This document shows, piece after piece, positions 13,926 to 23,019 of a stretch of 40,765 bases of DNA. How positions within the stretch are numbered: the first letter of the stretch is position 1; every line of letters starts with the position of its first letter. Both the position numbers and the translations under genes were made by a program. Origin of the DNA: Actinocatenispora comari (lineage in GTDB: Bacteria; Actinomycetota; Actinomycetes; Mycobacteriales; Micromonosporaceae); the NCBI RefSeq assembly GCF_017312725.1, contig NZ_BOPO01000027.1, positions 1 to 40,765 of the forward strand, written 5' to 3'. Below the pieces are notes generated by a model, which made no database searches, was not told the DNA's origin, and saw only the letters and a list, made by a program, of their open reading frames with translations.

Positions 13926-16121
13926 TCAGCGTGCCGCGTGCTCGGCCCGGATCTTGTCCGCGAGCTGCGCCGGCATCGGCTCGTACCGGACGAAGTGGCG
14001 GGTGAAGCTGCCGGTGCCGCTGGTCATCGAGCGCAGCTCGACGGAGTACCGCAGCAGCTCGGTGGCCGGCACCTCGGCGCGCACCAGGGTGCGGTCGCCC
14101 GGCTCCTGCTCGGTCCCGAGCACCCGGCCGCGGCGGCTCGACAGGTCGGACAGCACGGTACCGACGTGGCCGTCCGGCACCAGCACGGCGATCTCGTCCA
14201 GCGGCTCCAGCAGCGTCACCCCGGCCTGCGCTGCGGCGTCCTTGAGCGCCAGCGCGCCGGCGGTCTGGAACGCCGCGTCCGACGAGTCGACCGAGTGCGC
14301 CTTCCCGTCGGTCAACGTCACCCGCACGTCCACCACCGGGAACCCGGCCGCCAGCCCCGCCGCCAGCTGGTTCACCACACCCTTCTCCACGCTCGGGATG
14401 TACTGGTGCGGCACCGCGCCGCCGACCACCTTGTCCAGGTACTCGAACCCGCCGCCGGACGGCAGCGGCGCCACCTCGATGTCGCACACCGCGTACTGAC
14501 CGTGGCCGCCGGACTGCTTGACGTGCCGGCCGTGCCCCGTCCCGGTGCCGGCGAACGTCTCCCGCAGGGCCACCCGTACCGGCTCGGTGTCGATCTCGGC
14601 GCCGCCGGCGCGCAGCCGGTCCAGCACCACGTCCGCGTGCGCCTCGCCCATGCACCACAGCACCAGCTGCCGGGTCTCGGCGTTGCGCTCCAGCCGCAGC
14701 GTCGGATCGCCGGCCACCAGCCGCGCCATGTTGCGGGCCAGCGCGTCCTCGTCCGACCGGGTGTGCGCCACGATCGCCACCGGCAGCAGCGGCTCGGGCA
14801 TCTGCCACTGCTCGATCAGCAGCGGATCGGACTTCGCCGAGATCGTGTCGCCGGTCTCCGCGGTACCGGACTTGGTCACCGCGCACACGTCGCCGGCGAT
14901 GCAGCGCGGCACCTCGCGCAGGGCGGTACCGAGGGGGGAGTAGAGGTGCGTGACCCGCTCGTCGGCGTCGTGGTCGGGGTGGCCGCGCTCGGCCAGGCCG
15001 TGCCCGGCGATGTGCACCGCCACCTCCGGGGTCAGCGTGCCGGAGAACACCCGTACCAGCGAGACCCGGCCGACGTACGGGTCGATCGTCGTCTTGACGA
15101 CCTCGGCCACCAGCGGCCCGGACGGGTCGGCGGTGAGCGGGTCGCGCGGCGAGCCGTCCAGGTCGGTGACCGCGGGCAGGTTGTGCTCGGTCGGCCCGGG
15201 GAAGCCGCGCACGACGCCGGACAGCACCGAGTCCAGGCCCACCGAGCTCGGCGCGTCCACCGGGATCACCGGGTAGAACGAGCCGCGCGCCACCGCCTTC
15301 TCCAGGTCGGCGATCAGCGTGGCCTCGTCGATCGCCTCCCCGTCCAGGTAGCGGTCCATCAGGGTCTCGTCCTCGCTCTCGGCGATGATCCCCTCGATCA
15401 GCGCGTTGCGCGCCTCCTCGATCGCCTCGACGTGCGCGGCCTGCGCCGGCTGCTCGGCCGGCGGGTACCCGTTGGTGTAGTCGAACACGGTCTGGGTGAT
15501 CAGGCCGATCAGCCCGACGACGGGCTCGCCGGCGTCCTCCGCGGCGTCGGCGGCACGCTCGCCGTGCACCGGCAGGTACAGCGGGAGCACGCCCTCGCCG
15601 AACACCCGCTGGCACAGCGCGACGGTCTCGTCGAAGTCGGCGCGGGCGGCGTCCAGCCGGGTCACCACCACGCCCCGGGGCAGGCCGACCGCGGCGCATT
15701 CGTCCCACAGCGCGATCGTCGCGGCGTCCATCCCGTCGACCGCGGACACCACGAACAGCGCCGCGTCCGCCGCCCGTAGCCCGGCCCGCAGCTCGCCGAC
15801 GAAGTCGGAGTAGCCCGGCGTGTCCAGGAAATTGATCTTCGTGTCGCCCACCAGCACCGGTGCCACCGCCAGGTTGACCGAACGTTGCTGGCGCACCGCC
15901 GCCGGATCGGCGTCGCAGACCGTACTGCCGTCGGTGACCGTGCCGGCCCGCTCGATCGTGCCGGTGGCCGCGAGCAGCGCCTCGACCAGCGTCGTCTTCC
16001 CGACGCCGGAGTGCCCGACCAGCACGACGTTGCGCAGGTTGCGCGGATCATCGACCACCGGCCCAGGGCCGGCGGCTCCCTTCTCGGACCCTTTCTGCGG
16101 GCCCGTGCCTCGCTGTGCCAT
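13926..16121 (-). CDS. fusA2: Elongation factor G-like GTPase (EF-G2/FusA2 type)
   Basis: The 731-residue protein has the EF-G domain order. The GTPase domain has P-loop GHSGVGKT (residues 36-43) and DTPGYSDF (100-107), but the base-recognition motif NKxD is replaced by TRLD (154-157). Domain II begins near DPYVGRVSLVRVFSGTL, domain IV includes VDVRVTLTDGKAHSVDSSD, and domain V carries LLEPLDEIAVLVPDGHVG. This matches the second EF-G of actinobacteria (M. tuberculosis FusA2), whose role is unsettled and which is not the main translocase. The ATG at 16121 follows GGGAGG with 7 nt spacing; the frame stays open upstream but with poor composition. It stands alone and diverges from pgsA. Confidence 0.87.
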   Translation of the reverse strand: MAQRGTGPQKGSEKGAAGPGPVVDDPRNLRNVVLVGHSGVGKTTLVEALLAATGTIERAGTVTDGSTVCDADPAAVRQQRSVNLAVAPVLVGDTKINFLDTPGYSDFVGELRAGLRAADAALFVVSAVDGMDAATIALWDECAAVGLPRGVVVTRLDAARADFDETVALCQRVFGEGVLPLYLPVHGERAADAAEDAGEPVVGLIGLITQTVFDYTNGYPPAEQPAQAAHVEAIEEARNALIEGIIAESEDETLMDRYLDGEAIDEATLIADLEKAVARGSFYPVIPVDAPSSVGLDSVLSGVVRGFPGPTEHNLPAVTDLDGSPRDPLTADPSGPLVAEVVKTTIDPYVGRVSLVRVFSGTLTPEVAVHIAGHGLAERGHPDHDADERVTHLYSPLGTALREVPRCIAGDVCAVTKSGTAETGDTISAKSDPLLIEQWQMPEPLLPVAIVAHTRSDEDALARNMARLVAGDPTLRLERNAETRQLVLWCMGEAHADVVLDRLRAGGAEIDTEPVRVALRETFAGTGTGHGRHVKQSGGHGQYAVCDIEVAPLPSGGGFEYLDKVVGGAVPHQYIPSVEKGVVNQLAAGLAAGFPVVDVRVTLTDGKAHSVDSSDAAFQTAGALALKDAAAQAGVTLLEPLDEIAVLVPDGHVGTVLSDLSSRRGRVLGTEQEPGDRTLVRAEVPATELLRYSVELRSMTSGTGSFTRHFVRYEPMPAQLADKIRAEHAAR

Positions 16122-16561
16122 CCTGCTACCTCCCGTGCCGGGCCGTCCCTGCTGCCTCGACGAACGATCTGATCCGTCCCTGTCGCCGTCGGACGCTCCG
16201 TACCGGTCGCCCGCCGGACGCTCCGTGCCTGCCGCCGGACGATCCCGGGTCGCCACCACGACGCGTACCGTCACCGTCGCCGGGGCGGATGCTCACGCAC
16301 CGCCTCCCGCCGATCACACACCCGCGCCCGTAATCGACACAACCCCGACGCGCCAGCCGGACAGCGGCGCCGAGAACGGTACGGGCCGGCCCGACCGCGG
16401 CCCTCCGCCGCCCTCCTGGCAACACGCTGAGTGCCGGGTACGGTGCGCTGCACGCCATGGTCGACAACCCGTTAAGGTGGGAAGCCGCGCCCGCCGGCGG
16501 GTGCGGGCGTCCGGCCGGAGCGGGTGCACCGGGGCGGACATCCCAACATCCTGGCGGGAGC
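16122..16561. other. 440-bp divergent intergenic region between the EF-G-like gene and pgsA
   Basis: No gene is supported. On the EF-G side GGACGCTCCG is repeated at 16191-16200 and 16216-16225, with a degenerate third copy at 16237-16246. On the pgsA side TAAGGT (16473-16478) is a possible -10 about 84 bp before the pgsA start, without a clear -35. Confidence 0.4.
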
Positions 16562-17356
16562 ATGGCGAAGATCTTCAGCGTTCTGGGCAGGGCCGGCGCC
16601 GCTCGTGTCGCCGCCCCCGTCGGCAAGGCCCTGCTGCGGGCCGGTGTCACGCCGGACGTGGTGACGCTGATCGGCACCGGGGCGGTGCTGGTCGGCGCGC
16701 TCGGGTTCGTGGCCCGCGGGCACATCCTCACCGGCTTGATCATCATCACCCTCAGTGTGTGCACCGACATGCTCGACGGCGCGATGGCCCGGGCTCGCGG
16801 CTACTCCACGCCGTTCGGCGCGTTCCTCGACTCGACCATGGACCGCATCGCCGACGCGGCGGTGTTCGGTTCGCTGGCGTTCTGGCTCGGCAACACCGAC
16901 CACCCGCTGCCGGCGATCGGCGCGTTGATCTGCCTCGCCGCCGGTCAGGTCATCTCGTACGCGAAGGCCAGGGCGCAGAGCGTCGGCTTCGAGTGCAACG
17001 TCGGCATCGCGGAGCGGGCCGAACGGCTGGTCATCGTCGGCGTCGGCGGCCTGTTCTACATCTTCGGCCTGGACCTCGTGTTCTGGATCGCGATCTGGGT
17101 GCTCGCGGTGCTGTCGCTGATCACCGTCGCGCAGCGGATCCTGTACGTGCGCAAGCAGGCCGCCGGGATGCGCACCCCACTGGGCACCGGCGCCACGGGC
17201 GCACCGGCACCGGAGCGCGCCCCCGGCACGCCGACCGCGGAGCGCGCCCCCGGTACGTCGGCCGCGGAGCGCGCCCCCGGGCCCGACGCCGCCGATGCCG
17301 CCGACGGCGACTCCGGCGACCCGGTGTCCTCGCCGGGCAGCGGGGCCGGCACGTGA
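16562..17356 (+). CDS. pgsA: Phosphatidylinositol phosphate synthase (CDP-alcohol phosphatidyltransferase)
   Basis: The enzyme joins CDP-diacylglycerol and inositol 1-phosphate to give phosphatidylinositol phosphate, the base of PI and the mannosides. The CDP-alcohol phosphatidyltransferase signature is complete: D69, D72-G73, A76-R77, G86, D90 and D94 within DMLDGAMARARGYSTPFG and the following AFLDSTMD. Six membrane helices fit residues 30-205. The last 55 or so residues are a disordered Ala/Pro/Glu/Arg tail containing three 9-residue repeats. GGGAG lies close before the ATG. The stop overlaps the acyltransferase start (GTGA), as in the mycobacterial pgsA-Rv2611c-pimA operon, which supports the inositol-specific assignment over glycerol. 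Confidence 0.92.
   Translation: MAKIFSVLGRAGAARVAAPVGKALLRAGVTPDVVTLIGTGAVLVGALGFVARGHILTGLIIITLSVCTDMLDGAMARARGYSTPFGAFLDSTMDRIADAAVFGSLAFWLGNTDHPLPAIGALICLAAGQVISYAKARAQSVGFECNVGIAERAERLVIVGVGGLFYIFGLDLVFWIAIWVLAVLSLITVAQRILYVRKQAAGMRTPLGTGATGAPAPERAPGTPTAERAPGTSAAERAPGPDAADAADGDSGDPVSSPGSGAGT
17212..17292 (+). repeat. Three 27-bp tandem repeats in the pgsA 3' end
   Basis: The core GGAGCGCGCCCCCGG recurs at 17212, 17239 and 17266 with exact 27-bp spacing. It encodes ERAPGTPTA, ERAPGTSAA and ERAPGPDAA (residues 218-244). The unit is in frame, so copy number can change without breaking the gene. Confidence 0.85.
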
Positions 17357-18318
17357 GCGGCCGCGGCGTCGAACTGGCGTACGCGGCGGGCTGGAAGCTG
17401 GTCCGGCTGATGCCGGAGCGCCTGGCCCGGTGGACCTTCCGGGCCGTCGCCGACCAGCTGACCCACCGCGGCAACCGCGGCGTCTGGCAGCTGACCCGCA
17501 ACCTGCGCCGCGTGGTCGGCCCCGGCCCCAGCGAGGCGGAACTCGCCGACCTGGTCCGGGACGGCATGCGGTCCTACGCGCGGTACTGGCTGGAGGCGTT
17601 CCGGTTGCCCGGCGTGCCGCCCGCGGTGATGACCGAGACGTTCCACCTGACCACACCGGAACTGCTGGACACCGTCGCCGGTGGCTGCGTGCTCGCCCTG
17701 CCGCACGCGGCGAACTGGGAGCACGCCGGCGTCTGGGCCACCTCGCAGGGCATGCGGCTCACCGCGGTCGCCGAGCGTCTCCGGCCCGAGGGTCTCTACC
17801 AGCGCTTCGTGGCGTACCGGGAGCGTCTCGGGATGGAGATCCTGCCGACCCGCGGCCCGGACCGCGCCACCATCGACACCCTCGCCGACCGGCTCCGCGA
17901 CGGTGGGGTCGTCGCGCTGCTGGCCGACCGCGACATGTCCAGCCGGGGCGTACCGGTGACGTTCTTCGGCCATCCGACCCGGATGCCGCCCGGGCCGGCG
18001 CTGCTCGCGATCCAGACCGGCCGGCCGCTGATCGTGGTGTCGCTGTGGTTCGGCGACGACGGGACGTACGCGAAGCTCACCGGGCCGCTGCCGGTGCCGG
18101 TGGAGGGCCCGCTGTCCGAACGGGTCGCCACGCTCACCCAGCGCGTCGCCGACGAACTCGCCGCCGGTGTCGCCGCCCACCCCGCCGACTGGCACATGCT
18201 CTCCCGCCTGTGGCTCGCCGACCAGCCGCGCCCCGCCCGTACCCCCGCGGGCGACGCGACCGCCGACTCCGACGACGCCACGGCCAGCACCGACGGCGCC
18301 GCGACCGGGGTGCGGTGA
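17353..18318 (+). CDS. Phosphatidylinositol mannoside acyltransferase (PatA-like)
   Basis: The 321-residue enzyme belongs to the lysophospholipid/HtrB-like acyltransferases. In M. tuberculosis the neighbouring homologue Rv2611c adds a palmitoyl chain to the mannose of PIM on the inner face of the membrane. The catalytic HxxxxE is H118-AANW-E123 in LALPHAANWEHAG, and the substrate region includes RGVPVTFFGHPTRMPPG. The C-terminal 30 residues are a low-complexity Ala/Asp/Thr tail. The GTG start overlaps the pgsA stop and pimA follows after 2 bp, so the lipid genes are co-translated. Confidence 0.9.
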   Translation: MSGRGVELAYAAGWKLVRLMPERLARWTFRAVADQLTHRGNRGVWQLTRNLRRVVGPGPSEAELADLVRDGMRSYARYWLEAFRLPGVPPAVMTETFHLTTPELLDTVAGGCVLALPHAANWEHAGVWATSQGMRLTAVAERLRPEGLYQRFVAYRERLGMEILPTRGPDRATIDTLADRLRDGGVVALLADRDMSSRGVPVTFFGHPTRMPPGPALLAIQTGRPLIVVSLWFGDDGTYAKLTGPLPVPVEGPLSERVATLTQRVADELAAGVAAHPADWHMLSRLWLADQPRPARTPAGDATADSDDATASTDGAATGVR

Positions 18319-18320
18319 GG

Positions 18321-19607
18321 ATGCGCGTCGGCATCGTCTGCCCGTTCTCCTTCGACGTACCCGGGGGAGTCCAGTGGCACGTGCGTGACCTGGCCGAGAC
18401 GCTGATCGCGCTCGGGCACCGGGTCAGCGTGCTCGCACCGGCCGAGGACGAGACCCACCTGCCCGGTTACGTGGTGCCGGCCGGGCGCGCGGTTCCGTTG
18501 CGCTACAACGGATCCGTCGCCCGCGTGTCGTTCGGCCCGATCTCCGCCACCCGGGTACGGCGGTGGCTGTCGGCCGGCCGGTTCGACGTGCTGCACGTGC
18601 ACGAGCCGATGTCGCCGAGCCTGTCGCTGCTGGCCTGCCTGGCCGCCCGCGGCCCGGTCGTCGCCACGTTCCACTTCGCCACCGGTGGCCGGTCGAAGAT
18701 GCTGGCCGCCGCGCAGGGCCCGCTGCAGCTGGTACTGGAGAAGATCACCGCCCGGATCGCGGTCAGCGCGCTCGCCCGCCGGGCCCAGGTGGAGCACCTC
18801 GGCGGCGGCGCGGTCGAGATCCCCAACGGCGTCCTGATCGACCGGTACGCGCACGCCGACCCGCTGCCTGGCTGGGACCACGACGGCACCACCGTCGGCT
18901 TCCTCGGCCGCTTCACCGAACCGCGCAAGGGGTTCGACATCCTCACCGCGGCGCTGGCCCGGCTGGTGGCCGAGCGCCCCCGGCTGCGGCTGCTGGTGGC
19001 CGGCCCCGGTGACGAGGACGACCTGTACCAGCGGCTGCCCGGTGCGCTGCGCGACCGGGTGACGTTTCTCGGCCGGGTGAGCGAGGACGACAAGGCGCGG
19101 ATGCTGCGCTCGGTCGACGTGTACTGCGCGCCCAACACCGGCGGTGAGTCGTTCGGGATGATCCTGACCGAGGCGATGGCCGCCGGTACCACGGTGCTCG
19201 CGAGCGACCTGGACGCGTTTCGCCGGGTGCTCGACAACGGCAGCGCCGGCGCCCTGTTCCGTACCGGCGACGCCGACTCGCTGGCCGCCGAGCTCGGCCC
19301 GTTGCTCGACGACGCGCCACGCCGGGCGGCCCTCGCGGCCCGCGGTACCGAGGTGGTCGCCGGGTACGACTGGCCGGTGGTGGCCCAGCGGGTGCTGGAG
19401 GTGTACAACTCGGCCATCGAGGCGACCAGCAACGCGCCGACCGTGCGCGGCGACGACCCGACGCTGAGCCAGCGGCTCGCCGCGGTGCTGCGGGACAGTG
19501 AGGCGGGTGCGCTGTCGGCGGACGGCGAGCCGGCCGCCGACGACTGGGACGGCGGCCGACGCGGTCCGCGCCGGCGGTTGCGCCGGGCGACGACCCGGCA
19601 GCGCTGA
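18321..19607 (+). CDS. pimA: Phosphatidylinositol alpha-mannosyltransferase
   Basis: PimA transfers mannose from GDP-mannose to the 2-position of PI, the first step in PIM synthesis, on the cytoplasmic face of the membrane. The 428-residue GT4 (GT-B fold) protein starts MRVGIVCPFSFDVPGGVQWH with the acceptor-side GGVQWHV loop. His118 is in ATFHFATGG, Arg197 in GRFTEPRKG, and the donor-binding GGESFGMILTEAMA carries E276 and E284. About 40 residues of basic, Arg-rich tail extend beyond the usual catalytic end. GTGAGG just before the ATG provides the ribosome site and also contains the upstream stop. Confidence 0.93.
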   Translation: MRVGIVCPFSFDVPGGVQWHVRDLAETLIALGHRVSVLAPAEDETHLPGYVVPAGRAVPLRYNGSVARVSFGPISATRVRRWLSAGRFDVLHVHEPMSPSLSLLACLAARGPVVATFHFATGGRSKMLAAAQGPLQLVLEKITARIAVSALARRAQVEHLGGGAVEIPNGVLIDRYAHADPLPGWDHDGTTVGFLGRFTEPRKGFDILTAALARLVAERPRLRLLVAGPGDEDDLYQRLPGALRDRVTFLGRVSEDDKARMLRSVDVYCAPNTGGESFGMILTEAMAAGTTVLASDLDAFRRVLDNGSAGALFRTGDADSLAAELGPLLDDAPRRAALAARGTEVVAGYDWPVVAQRVLEVYNSAIEATSNAPTVRGDDPTLSQRLAAVLRDSEAGALSADGEPAADDWDGGRRGPRRRLRRATTRQR

Positions 19608-19697
19608 GTCGACATCACCTCGCGCGGACCGCCCCGACGGGTGGCTCGGCCCGCCGCGCGCGGTGCCCGTACCTGCCGGCCGGTTACCATTCCGGAC

Positions 19698-20225
19698 GTG
19701 AGGTGGCTGGTCGGAGTCGTCGTCCTGGTGGTCCTGGTCGCCACCTACCTGACCTGGCTCGCGGCCCGGGTCGATCGACTGCACGCCCGTGCCGCCGGTG
19801 CCAGTTCGGCGCTGGACGCCCAGTTGCGCCGCCGGGCGGTGCTGGCCGCCGGGCTGGCCGAGGCGGCGCTGCGCGAGCGGGGCGACGCGTGGGCCGGTCA
19901 GGCCGTCGCGGTGCGCGGCGCGGCGCGGGTCGCGGTGGACAGCGCACCGCCGGACCGGGAGGCCGCCGAGAACGACCTGACCCGGCTGCTGCGCGAGCTG
20001 CCGCTGTCGCCGGAGGAGCCGGACGTCGCGGCCCTCGATGCCGCGTCGCGACGAGTGGCGCTGGCCCGGCAGGTACACACCGACCTGGTCCGGGACGCGC
20101 TCGCGGTGCGCACCCAGCGGGTCGTCCGGCTGCTGCGGCTGGCCCGCCGCCATCCCCGGCCCAGTTACTTCGACATCGACGACCCGGGGCCGGTGGCCCC
20201 GGCCACGCCGCTGCCCACCCCGTGA
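19698..20225 (+). CDS. LemA-like membrane-anchored protein
   Basis: The 175-residue product starts at a GTG (VRWLVGVVVLVVLVATYLTW) with one N-terminal membrane helix. A long helical domain follows. ARVDRLHARAAGASSALDAQLRRRAVLAAGL resembles the LemA pattern, in which a conserved segment precedes a dLxxRxxL helix, and AENDLTRLLRELP plus ALARQVHTDLVRDALAVRT fit the later helices. It ends FDIDDPGPVAP. LemA family function is unknown. The gene stands between pimA and pdxS; it may be the last gene of the PIM unit or on its own. A longer frame from 19641 is less likely because it adds Arg-rich residues in front of the membrane helix. Confidence 0.65.
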   Translation: MRWLVGVVVLVVLVATYLTWLAARVDRLHARAAGASSALDAQLRRRAVLAAGLAEAALRERGDAWAGQAVAVRGAARVAVDSAPPDREAAENDLTRLLRELPLSPEEPDVAALDAASRRVALARQVHTDLVRDALAVRTQRVVRLLRLARRHPRPSYFDIDDPGPVAPATPLPTP

Positions 20226-20269
20226 CGTGACGGGCGGGTTCGTCCTGTTCAGCGCCCGGCGAGCGGCTT

Positions 20270-20318
20270 GTGAGGCGTGCCTCTCACCGCTGGGGTGATC
20301 GGCCGCGATGGGTAGGAT
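20270..20318 (+). promoter_or_regulatory. Possible pdxS promoter region
   Basis: TAGGAT at 20313-20318 is a TANNNT -10 candidate, which would give a leader of about 145 nt. GTGAG (20270-20274) and CTCAC (20283-20287) form an interrupted inverted repeat just upstream that could be an operator or a small hairpin. No good -35 is visible. Confidence 0.3.
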
Positions 20319-20467
20319 GAAAGTGCTGTCGGCGCGGCCGACCAGGCGCCCCGGCATCGCGAGCCCCGCGGTACCGCGCCGGGTCCGGTCCGGGCGGGCA
20401 GGCCTTCCGTTCGGCCCGCGCCGGACGCCGGCAGACATCGACGATCAGGTAAAGGAGCGCGTCGGTC

Positions 20468-21391
20468 GTGACCACCGAGCCCACTTCCGAAAGCGGCGCG
20501 AACAGCGCGCCCGGCACCGGCACCGCCCGCGTCAAGCGCGGCATGGCGGAGATGCTCAAGGGCGGCGTGATCATGGACGTCGTGACCGCCGAGCAGGCGA
20601 AGATCGCCGAGGACGCCGGCGCGGTCGCGGTGATGGCGCTGGAGCGGGTGCCGGCCGACATCCGGGCCCAGGGCGGGGTGGCCCGGATGAGCGACCCCGA
20701 CCTGATCGACGGCATCGTCAACGCGGTGTCGATCCCGGTGATGGCCAAGGCCCGGATCGGCCACTTCGTCGAGGCGCAGGTGCTGCAGTCGCTCGGTGTC
20801 GACTACATCGACGAGTCCGAGGTGCTGACCCCGGCCGACTACGCCAACCACATCGACAAGTGGCAGTTCACCGTGCCGTTCGTGTGCGGCGCGACCAACC
20901 TGGGCGAGGCGCTGCGCCGGCTCACCGAGGGTGCGGCGATGATCCGGTCCAAGGGCGAGGCCGGCACCGGCGACGTGTCCAACGCGACCACCCACATGCG
21001 GAGGATCCGCGCCGAGATCGCCCGGTTGACCTCGATGAGCGGTGACGAGCTGTTCGTCGCCGCTAAGGAGCTGCAGGCCCCGTACGAGCTGGTCGCCGAG
21101 GTGGCGCGCACCGGCAAGCTGCCGGTCGTGCTGTTCACCGCCGGTGGCATCGCCACCCCGGCGGACGCGGCGATGATGATGCAGCTGGGCGCCGAGGGTG
21201 TGTTCGTCGGCTCCGGCATCTTCAAGTCCGGCGACCCGGCCAAGCGCGCCGCCGCGATCGTCAAGGCCACCACCTTCCACGACGACCCGGACGTGATCGC
21301 CAAGGTGTCCCGCGGGCTGGGCGAGGCGATGGTCGGCATCAACGTCGACGACATCCCCGAACCGCACCGGCTCGCCGAGCGCGGCTGGTGA
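20468..21391 (+). CDS. pdxS: Pyridoxal 5'-phosphate synthase, lyase subunit PdxS
   Basis: PdxS combines ribose 5-phosphate, glyceraldehyde 3-phosphate and ammonia into pyridoxal phosphate in a dodecameric complex with PdxT. The 307-residue protein shows the full family pattern: [28 protein letters not shown], the first catalytic Lys in [10 protein letters not shown] (K94), the second in [12 protein letters not shown] (K162), and the phosphate loops [12 protein letters not shown] and [16 protein letters not shown] lies 9 nt before the GTG start. The stop overlaps the pdxT start, so the two subunits are coupled. Confidence 0.97.
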   Translation: MTTEPTSESGANSAPGTGTARVKRGMAEMLKGGVIMDVVTAEQAKIAEDAGAVAVMALERVPADIRAQGGVARMSDPDLIDGIVNAVSIPVMAKARIGHFVEAQVLQSLGVDYIDESEVLTPADYANHIDKWQFTVPFVCGATNLGEALRRLTEGAAMIRSKGEAGTGDVSNATTHMRRIRAEIARLTSMSGDELFVAAKELQAPYELVAEVARTGKLPVVLFTAGGIATPADAAMMMQLGAEGVFVGSGIFKSGDPAKRAAAIVKATTFHDDPDVIAKVSRGLGEAMVGINVDDIPEPHRLAERGW

Positions 21392-22053
21392 CCAGCACGA
21401 GCCTGCACGCCGGTACGGGTGCCGACGGCGTCGAGGACCCGCTGGTGGTAGGGGTGCTCGCGCTGCAGGGCGATGTCCGCGAGCACCTGCGCGCGATCGG
21501 CGGCGACGGCGTGACCGCGCTGCCGGTGCGCCGGCCGGGCGAGCTCGCCGCGGTGGATGCGCTGGTGATCCCCGGCGGGGAGTCGACCACCATGTCGAAC
21601 CTCGCGATCGCGTTCGACCTGCTCGACCCGTTGCGGCAGCGCATCGCCGCCGGCATGCCCACGTACGGGTCGTGCGCCGGCATGATCATGCTCGCCGACA
21701 CCGTCCTGGACGGCCGGCCGGACCAGCGCAGCTTCGGCGGTATCGACATGGTGGTGCGGCGCAACGCGTTCGGTCGGCAGGTCGACTCGTTCGAGAGCAC
21801 GGTGGAGTTCGCCGACATCGGCGGCGAGCCGTTCCACGCGGTGTTCATCCGGGCGCCGTGGGTCGAATCGGTCGGGCCGCAGGTGCAGGTCCTCGCCCGC
21901 GTGGCCGGCGGCCCCGCGGACGGTAGGATCGTTGCGGTACGACAGGGCAACCTGCTCGCCACCGCATTCCATCCCGAGTTGACCGGCGACCTGCGGGTGC
22001 ACCGGCACTTCGTGCAGATGGCGCGGGCGGCGCGAGCGGCACGCACGCACTGA
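21388..22053 (+). CDS. pdxT: Pyridoxal 5'-phosphate synthase, glutaminase subunit PdxT
   Basis: PdxT releases ammonia from glutamine and channels it to PdxS. The 221-residue class I glutaminase has the nucleophile Cys96 in TYGSCAGMI, the partners His195 and Glu197 in AFHPELTGD, and the family's PGGESTTM loop (residues 62-69). [13 protein letters not shown] is the typical start of the fold, so the first 20 or so residues are an extension. The GTG start overlaps the pdxS stop by four bases (GTGA). Confidence 0.96.
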   Translation: MTSTSLHAGTGADGVEDPLVVGVLALQGDVREHLRAIGGDGVTALPVRRPGELAAVDALVIPGGESTTMSNLAIAFDLLDPLRQRIAAGMPTYGSCAGMIMLADTVLDGRPDQRSFGGIDMVVRRNAFGRQVDSFESTVEFADIGGEPFHAVFIRAPWVESVGPQVQVLARVAGGPADGRIVAVRQGNLLATAFHPELTGDLRVHRHFVQMARAARAARTH

Positions 22054-22058
22054 TCCGG

Positions 22059-22078
22059 CCGGGTCCGACGGGGCCCGG
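22059..22078 (+). terminator. Possible terminator after pdxT
   Basis: CCGGGTCC (22059-22066) pairs with GGGCCCGG (22071-22078), with one G-T pair and a GACG loop, starting 5 bp after the pdxT stop. There is no T-run. Confidence 0.5.
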
Positions 22079-22179
22079 CGGCGGCGTGCATGATCACGAG
22101 GGCGGAAACGCCGTGCGAGCGGCATATGGCATGCTGTTGCGCGCGAAGACGGTGGGCGCCGTCGGGGACGGAGAGGTGA

Positions 22180-22929
22180 ATGTCCGGGCACTCCAAGTGG
22201 GCCACGACGAAGCACAAGAAGGCGGTCATCGACGCCAAGCGCGGCAAGATGTTCGCCAAGCTGATCAAGAACGTCGAGGTCGCGGCGCGCACCGGCGGCG
22301 GTGATCCGGCCGGCAACCCCACGCTGTACGACGCCATCCAGAAGGCCAAGAAGAACTCGGTCCCGAACGACAACATCGACCGGGCGGTCAAGCGCGGGTC
22401 CGGCCAGGAGGGCGGCGGCGCCGACTGGCAGACGATCATGTACGAGGGCTACGGCCCGAACGGCGTCGCGCTGCTGATCGAGTGCCTCACCGACAACCGC
22501 AACCGCGCCGCCGGCGAGGTGCGTACCGCGCTCACCCGCAACGGTGGCAACCTCGCCGACGCCGGCAGCGTCTCGTACCTGTTCAACCGCAAGGGTGTCG
22601 TGATCGTCGGCAAGGGCGAGCTGTCCGAGGACGACGTGCTCGTCGCGGTGCTGGACGCCGGCGCCGAGGAGGTCAACGACCTCGGCGAGGAGTTCGAGGT
22701 GGTCAGCGAGGCCACCGACCTGGTCGCGGTGCGCACCGCACTGCAGGACGCCGGCATCGACTACGAGTCGGCCGACGCGAGCTTCCTCGCCAGCGTCAAC
22801 GTGCCGCTGGAGGCGGACGGCGCCCGCAAGGTGTTCAAGCTGGTCGACGCGCTGGAAGACTGCGACGACGTGCAGAACGTCTACACCAACGCGGACGTGC
22901 CCGACGAGGTGCTGGCCGCGATCGACTGA
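22180..22929 (+). CDS. yebC: YebC/PmpR-family protein
   Basis: The 249-residue protein begins [20 protein letters not shown], diagnostic for the family, and keeps [39 protein letters not shown] and the C-terminal [20 protein letters not shown]. YebC proteins have been described both as DNA-binding regulators and as ribosome factors that relieve stalling at proline runs; sequence alone does not decide. GAGAGG lies just before the ATG. It sits directly before ruvC, as in many bacteria and in the M. tuberculosis order, but an SOS promoter separates the two. Confidence 0.96.
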   Translation: MSGHSKWATTKHKKAVIDAKRGKMFAKLIKNVEVAARTGGGDPAGNPTLYDAIQKAKKNSVPNDNIDRAVKRGSGQEGGGADWQTIMYEGYGPNGVALLIECLTDNRNRAAGEVRTALTRNGGNLADAGSVSYLFNRKGVVIVGKGELSEDDVLVAVLDAGAEEVNDLGEEFEVVSEATDLVAVRTALQDAGIDYESADASFLASVNVPLEADGARKVFKLVDALEDCDDVQNVYTNADVPDEVLAAID

Positions 22930-22985
22930 CGCCGGTCGACGACCGCGTGTCGCACCGGCGACCGTCCCCGCCGTTACCGGTACAG

Positions 22986-23013
22986 TCCTCCTCGAACGTT
23001 CGTTCGAGGAGGA
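22986..23013. repeat. Perfect 12-bp-arm palindrome covering the SOS box and the ruvC ribosome site
   Basis: TCCTCCTCGAAC (22986-22997) and GTTCGAGGAGGA (23002-23013) are exact complements with the 4-nt loop GTTC. The right arm includes GAGGAGGA, the Shine-Dalgarno of ruvC, so a transcript from upstream can bury the ribosome site in a hairpin. Confidence 0.85.
22992..23007. promoter_or_regulatory. SOS box (LexA operator) of ruvC
   Basis: TCGAAC-GTTC-GTTCGA matches the actinobacterial LexA consensus TCGAAC-N4-GTTCGA at every defined base. A -10-like TACAGT lies at 22981-22986 with GCGACC 17 nt upstream as a weak -35, which would put the start site in or just beside the box, where LexA would block it. 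It should make ruvCAB damage-inducible. Confidence 0.9.
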
Positions 23014-23019
23014 CTCGTC

